Source: an uncultured Coriobacteriaceae bacterium
GTDB lineage: Bacteria; Actinomycetota; Coriobacteriia; Coriobacteriales; Eggerthellaceae
Direction of reading: 5' to 3'
DNA length: 8,896 nt
Assembly (NCBI GenBank): GCA_900552585.1
Contig: USAB01000076.1
Location: forward strand, 1 to 8,896
A program made the position numbers and the translations under genes. A model generated the notes under the pieces. It worked only from the letters and a program-made list of their open reading frames with translations, was not told the DNA's origin and did no database searches. Shown here piece after piece: positions 6,620-8,896 of the stretch. The number at the start of each line of letters is the position of its first letter. Positions within the stretch are counted from its first letter, which is position 1.

Positions 6620-7109
6620 CGCGATCGATCACATACTTCTGCACGGCCTGGGCGCACACGTCATCGCCCACATAGGCCTTCACGTCCGCCACGCACATGA
6701 GGCGCGCCGCCTTCGTGATGGTGGCCTCCAGGCGCACGGTGTCGCCCGGCAGCACCTGCTTGCGGAACTTCGCCTTGTCGATGCCCGCGAACAGCCCGAT
6801 GGCGCCCGCATACCGGGGGTCCGCCATCATGCAGCAGCACGCAGCTTGCGCCAGCGCCTCCATCTGAATGACGCCCGGCAGCACGGGCTTGCCCGGGAAG
6901 TGGCCCTTGAACAGCGGCAAATCCGGATCAACGTCCAGTTCCGCCACAATATGCCGCCCCGGCTCGCACTCCAGGATGCGGCTGACCCATACGAACGGAT
7001 CGCGATGCGGAATCAGTGCCAGCACGCCCTCGCGTCCGCACGGGAACTCAGGCACCAAGCGTTCGGCGGCGCCTGCCGCCGTCTGCATTGCCTGCTCCTC
7101 TTCGCTCAT
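6615..7109 (-). CDS. fabZ: 3-hydroxyacyl-ACP dehydratase
   Basis: The 164-residue protein is a single hot-dog fold dehydratase of the FabZ type. It turns 3-hydroxyacyl-ACP into trans-2-enoyl-ACP in the cytoplasmic elongation cycle. The family motifs are LIPHRDPFVWVSRI (32-45) and the active-site segment GHFPGKPVLPGVIQMEALAQ (69-88). Catalytic His70 and Glu84 keep the family's 14-residue spacing. The N-terminal ~25 residues (MSEEEQAMQTAAG...) are a little longer than in most FabZ proteins. The start at 7109 is fixed by a full AGGAGGT seven bases upstream, and the alternative internal Met8 lacks a site. The gene lies between fabF (12 bases upstream) and accDA (26 bases downstream), which argues for FabZ rather than an unrelated hot-dog thioesterase. 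Confidence 0.93.
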   Translation of the reverse strand: MSEEEQAMQTAAGAAERLVPEFPCGREGVLALIPHRDPFVWVSRILECEPGRHIVAELDVDPDLPLFKGHFPGKPVLPGVIQMEALAQAACCCMMADPRYAGAIGLFAGIDKAKFRKQVLPGDTVRLEATITKAARLMCVADVKAYVGDDVCAQAVQKYVIDRA

Positions 7110-7116
7110 AGCACGT

Positions 7117-7123
7117 ACCTCCT
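7117..7123 (-). promoter_or_regulatory. fabZ ribosome-binding site overlapping the fabF stop codon
   Basis: AGGAGGT on the minus strand begins within the TAG of fabF (7122-7124) and lies seven bases before the fabZ ATG. Ribosomes ending fabF therefore finish on the fabZ site, which favours translational coupling. Confidence 0.8.
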
Positions 7124-8396
7124 ATTCGCGGAACGGGGAGATGGCCAGGCAGCCGTTGTGGCCGCCGAAGCCGAACGAATTCGACAGCGCCACCTTCTGC
7201 GGCAGATCCCACACGGGCTCTGCAGACACGCGCACGGGGCACTTCGGGTCGTCCTTCAGGTGGCCCACCGTGGGCGGCACGACGCCGCGCGTGACGGAAC
7301 GCGCCGTGACGATGGCTTCAACGGCTCCGGCGCCGCCCAGCAAGTGGCCGATGGCGCCCTTCGTGGACGTCACCGGGATATCCTTCGCGCGGTTTCCGCA
7401 CAGCGCGTACAGTGCGTTCGACTCCATCTCGTCGTTCGCATGCGTGGACGTGCCGTGGGCGTTCACGTGGCCCAGGTCGTCCGGCGTGAAACCGCCCTCT
7501 TCCAGCGCCAGACGCATCGCACGCACAGCGCCTTCGCCGTGCGGTTCCGGCGCCGTCATGTGGTAGCCGTCGCCCGTGGCGCCGTAGCCGGTGATTTCAG
7601 CGATGATCTGCGCGCCGCGCTCCTGCGCGGACTCCAGCGACTCGATGACCAGCGCACCGGCGCCTTCGCCCGCCACGAAACCGCTGCGGTCCGCATCGAA
7701 CGGGCGTGATGCCTTCAGGGGATCTTTCTCTTTCGTCAGGGCGCCCAAGTTGCCGAAGCCACCCAGCGCCATGCGTTCGATGGACTCCTCCGTACCGCCG
7801 CACAGCGCTTGGTCGGCATAGCCGTAGCGGATCAGGCGATACGCTTCGCCGATGTTCTGCGTGCCCGTGGCGCACGCCGTCACGATGTTCGAGCATTCGC
7901 CGCGCAGTTTATAGCGAATGGCCAGGTTGCCAGCTGCCATGTTGCTAATGAGGATGGGAATGAACAGCGGGCTGATGCGCTTCGCGCCCTTCTCGTTCGC
8001 CTTCGTGACCTCACGATCGAACGCGCTCAAGCTGCCGATGCCCGAGCCGAAGATGCAGGCGAACCGGGCCGTGTCGCGTTCCTCCAGTGCTTCCTGCGTA
8101 AAGCCAGCCTGCTGCATGGCCTCATCGGAGGCAATAATGGCAAGTTGCACGAAGCGGCTGTAACGGCGCGTCTCCTTCTTCGTGAAGCCCATCTTCAGCG
8201 GGTCGTAGCCGGGAATCTGGCCGCCCACGGAGATGCCCGTGTCCTCAGCCAGCTCCTGGGGCAGGCTGCTGATGCAGCACACGCCCGCCATGACCTTGTT
8301 CCACAGCGCTTCCACGCCCACGCCGGCAGGCGAGATAGCACCCATGCCGGTGATGACGACGCGATGCAGCGCGCGCTCCGAGTTGTTCGTATCCAT
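7122..8396 (-). CDS. fabF: 3-oxoacyl-ACP synthase II (beta-ketoacyl-ACP synthase)
   Basis: The 424-residue protein is a thiolase-fold condensing enzyme that extends acyl-ACP by two carbons using malonyl-ACP. The Cys-His-His triad of FabF/FabB enzymes is present: Cys175 in VTACATGTQNIG, His314 in NAHGTSTHAND and His351 in KGAIGHLLGGAGAVEA, with the conserved Lys346. The C-terminal GFGGHN loop (409-413) is also intact. The Cys-His-His pattern and the THAND context separate it from FabH (Cys-His-Asn). Length and motifs fit FabF rather than a polyketide synthase domain. The start at 8396 is preferred over the ATG at 8402 because AAGGAGGA (8403-8410, minus strand) is six bases from 8396 but would touch 8402. 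The gene is 27 bases downstream of fabG and 12 bases upstream of fabZ. In many bacteria accB follows fabF at this point; here fabZ follows directly. Confidence 0.95.
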   Translation of the reverse strand: MDTNNSERALHRVVITGMGAISPAGVGVEALWNKVMAGVCCISSLPQELAEDTGISVGGQIPGYDPLKMGFTKKETRRYSRFVQLAIIASDEAMQQAGFTQEALEERDTARFACIFGSGIGSLSAFDREVTKANEKGAKRISPLFIPILISNMAAGNLAIRYKLRGECSNIVTACATGTQNIGEAYRLIRYGYADQALCGGTEESIERMALGGFGNLGALTKEKDPLKASRPFDADRSGFVAGEGAGALVIESLESAQERGAQIIAEITGYGATGDGYHMTAPEPHGEGAVRAMRLALEEGGFTPDDLGHVNAHGTSTHANDEMESNALYALCGNRAKDIPVTSTKGAIGHLLGGAGAVEAIVTARSVTRGVVPPTVGHLKDDPKCPVRVSAEPVWDLPQKVALSNSFGFGGHNGCLAISPFRE

Positions 8397-8402
8397 TCGC
8401 AT

Positions 8403-8410
8403 TCCTCCTT
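8403..8410 (-). promoter_or_regulatory. fabF ribosome-binding site that decides the start
   Basis: AAGGAGGA on the minus strand lies six bases before the ATG at 8396. It is only zero bases clear of the alternative in-frame ATG at 8402, which excludes the longer start. Confidence 0.8.
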
Positions 8411-8423
8411 CGATGGCTGCTGC

Positions 8424-8896
8424 CTACAGCGCAATGCCGCCGTCGACGGCAAGCACCTGACCGGTGATGTAGCCCGCTTGCGGGCTGGCGAAGAACGCCA
8501 CGGCAGCCGCCACGTCCTCCGGGGTGCCGAACGTTCCCATGGCAATGCGCCCACGCACCTGCTCCGCGTACTCCTGGTCCAGGGACGCGGTCATGTTTGT
8601 GGAGACGAAGCCGGGCGCTACGGCGTTCACCGTGATGCCGCGCGGCGCCAGCTCCTTCGCAGCGGCCTTCGTCATGCCGATGACGCCTGCCTTCGAGGCG
8701 GCGTAGTTCGTCTGGCCCACATTGCCGCGGATGCCCACGACGGACGCGATGCTGACGATACGGCCTTCGCGCTGGCGCATCATCAGGCGCGAGGCGTGGC
8801 GCATGCAGTTGAACGCGCCTTTCAGATTGACATCAATTACTCTGGAAAAATCCTCTTCGCTCATCTACATAAGAAGTCCGTCTTTTGTGATACCGG
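8424..8896 (-). pseudogene. fabG: 3-oxoacyl-ACP reductase, 5' part outside window, in-frame amber codon
   Basis: This is a short-chain dehydrogenase of the FabG type, which reduces 3-oxoacyl-ACP with NADPH. Read without regard to stops, the visible frame begins at the Ala of the expected NNAG motif and runs GITKDGLLM, then TAG (8865-8867), then MSEEDFSRVIDVNLKGAFNC. The two sides join exactly as a normal FabG, with no frame change. After the stop come the catalytic elements: Asn in DVNLKG, Ser in SIASVVG, Tyr-Ala-Ala-Ser-Lys in NYAASKAGV, the APGFVSTNM loop, and a C-terminal DVAAAVAFFASPQAGYITGQVLAVDGG segment. The longest clean frame from 8864 has 146 residues and lacks the Rossmann NADPH-binding half, so on its own it should not work. 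No ribosome-binding site precedes the ATG at 8864. The codon is most simply a CAG-to-TAG change or a base error. Four of the seven genes whose stops are visible here end in TAG, against general amber reassignment. First visible gene of the operon; upstream members probably lie beyond the window. Confidence 0.85.

Noticed and set aside
3076..6675. A 1199-codon open frame on the plus strand, antisense to accDA and the OYE-family gene
   Set aside because: It is rich in His, Arg and Ala in low-complexity patterns, matches no family, and covers two clearly real minus-strand genes and their terminator. Such frames are common antisense to GC-rich coding DNA.
6516..7709. A 397-codon plus-strand frame over fabZ and fabF
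   Set aside because: It has an Arg/His-rich shadow composition and runs antisense to two genes with complete active sites.
7122..8402. Longer FabF beginning at ATG 8402
   Set aside because: The Shine-Dalgarno sequence directly abuts that codon; the ATG at 8396 has proper six-base spacing.
1..8896. CRISPR arrays, tRNA or rRNA genes, IS elements, phage or defence genes
   Set aside because: No regularly spaced direct repeats, cloverleaf-like sequences, transposase or integrase motifs, or terminal inverted repeats were seen on either strand.

Overview
The window looks like chromosomal DNA from a high-GC actinobacterium. The best guess is a gut Coriobacteriia / Eggerthellales member. That is an inference from strongly GC-biased third codon positions, a fabG-fabF-fabZ-accDA order with AccD and AccA fused in one polypeptide, and an Old Yellow Enzyme-type oxidoreductase next door. 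No RNA gene, IS element, phage gene or CRISPR array was found.

Left part (1-1485). The window opens inside a plus-strand gene for a secreted lipoprotein-like protein. Its frame runs into an abrupt C15-G8 homopolymer junction (266-288) and stops at 326 without the rest of its domain. Next, on the minus strand, is a complete FMN nitroreductase (349-939). A 546-base divergent intergenic region (940-1485) follows. It holds several inverted repeats and probably the promoters of the nitroreductase and of the next gene.

Middle part (1486-4072). A complete C1B-family cysteine aminopeptidase (PepC/bleomycin hydrolase) runs on the plus strand, followed by a terminator-like hairpin. It converges on a compact minus-strand Old Yellow Enzyme-family flavin oxidoreductase (3001-3978). 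Just upstream of that gene lies a strong intrinsic terminator (4028-4072), which closes the fatty-acid operon.

Right part (4129-8896). This is the 3' half of a type II fatty-acid synthesis operon on the minus strand, in transcription order fabG, fabF, fabZ, accDA. The gaps are 12-27 bases and the ribosome-binding sites are good to fair. FabF condenses malonyl-ACP with acyl-ACP, FabG reduces the 3-oxo group and FabZ dehydrates the product. AccDA is the carboxyltransferase that makes malonyl-CoA.

Two things stand out. First, fabG carries an in-frame amber codon (8865-8867) inside an otherwise perfectly continuous FabG frame (GITKDGLLM-stop-MSEEDF). It is either a nonsense mutation in a normally essential gene, a sequence error, or something recoded. 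Second, the AccDA fusion has about 200 residues ahead of the AccD zinc ribbon. Residues ~72-176 of this resemble a degenerate biotin-carboxylase N-terminal domain (AccC without its ATP-grasp part). The accB and accC genes that often sit in this operon are absent from it, so this domain may be a remnant of, or replacement for, accC.
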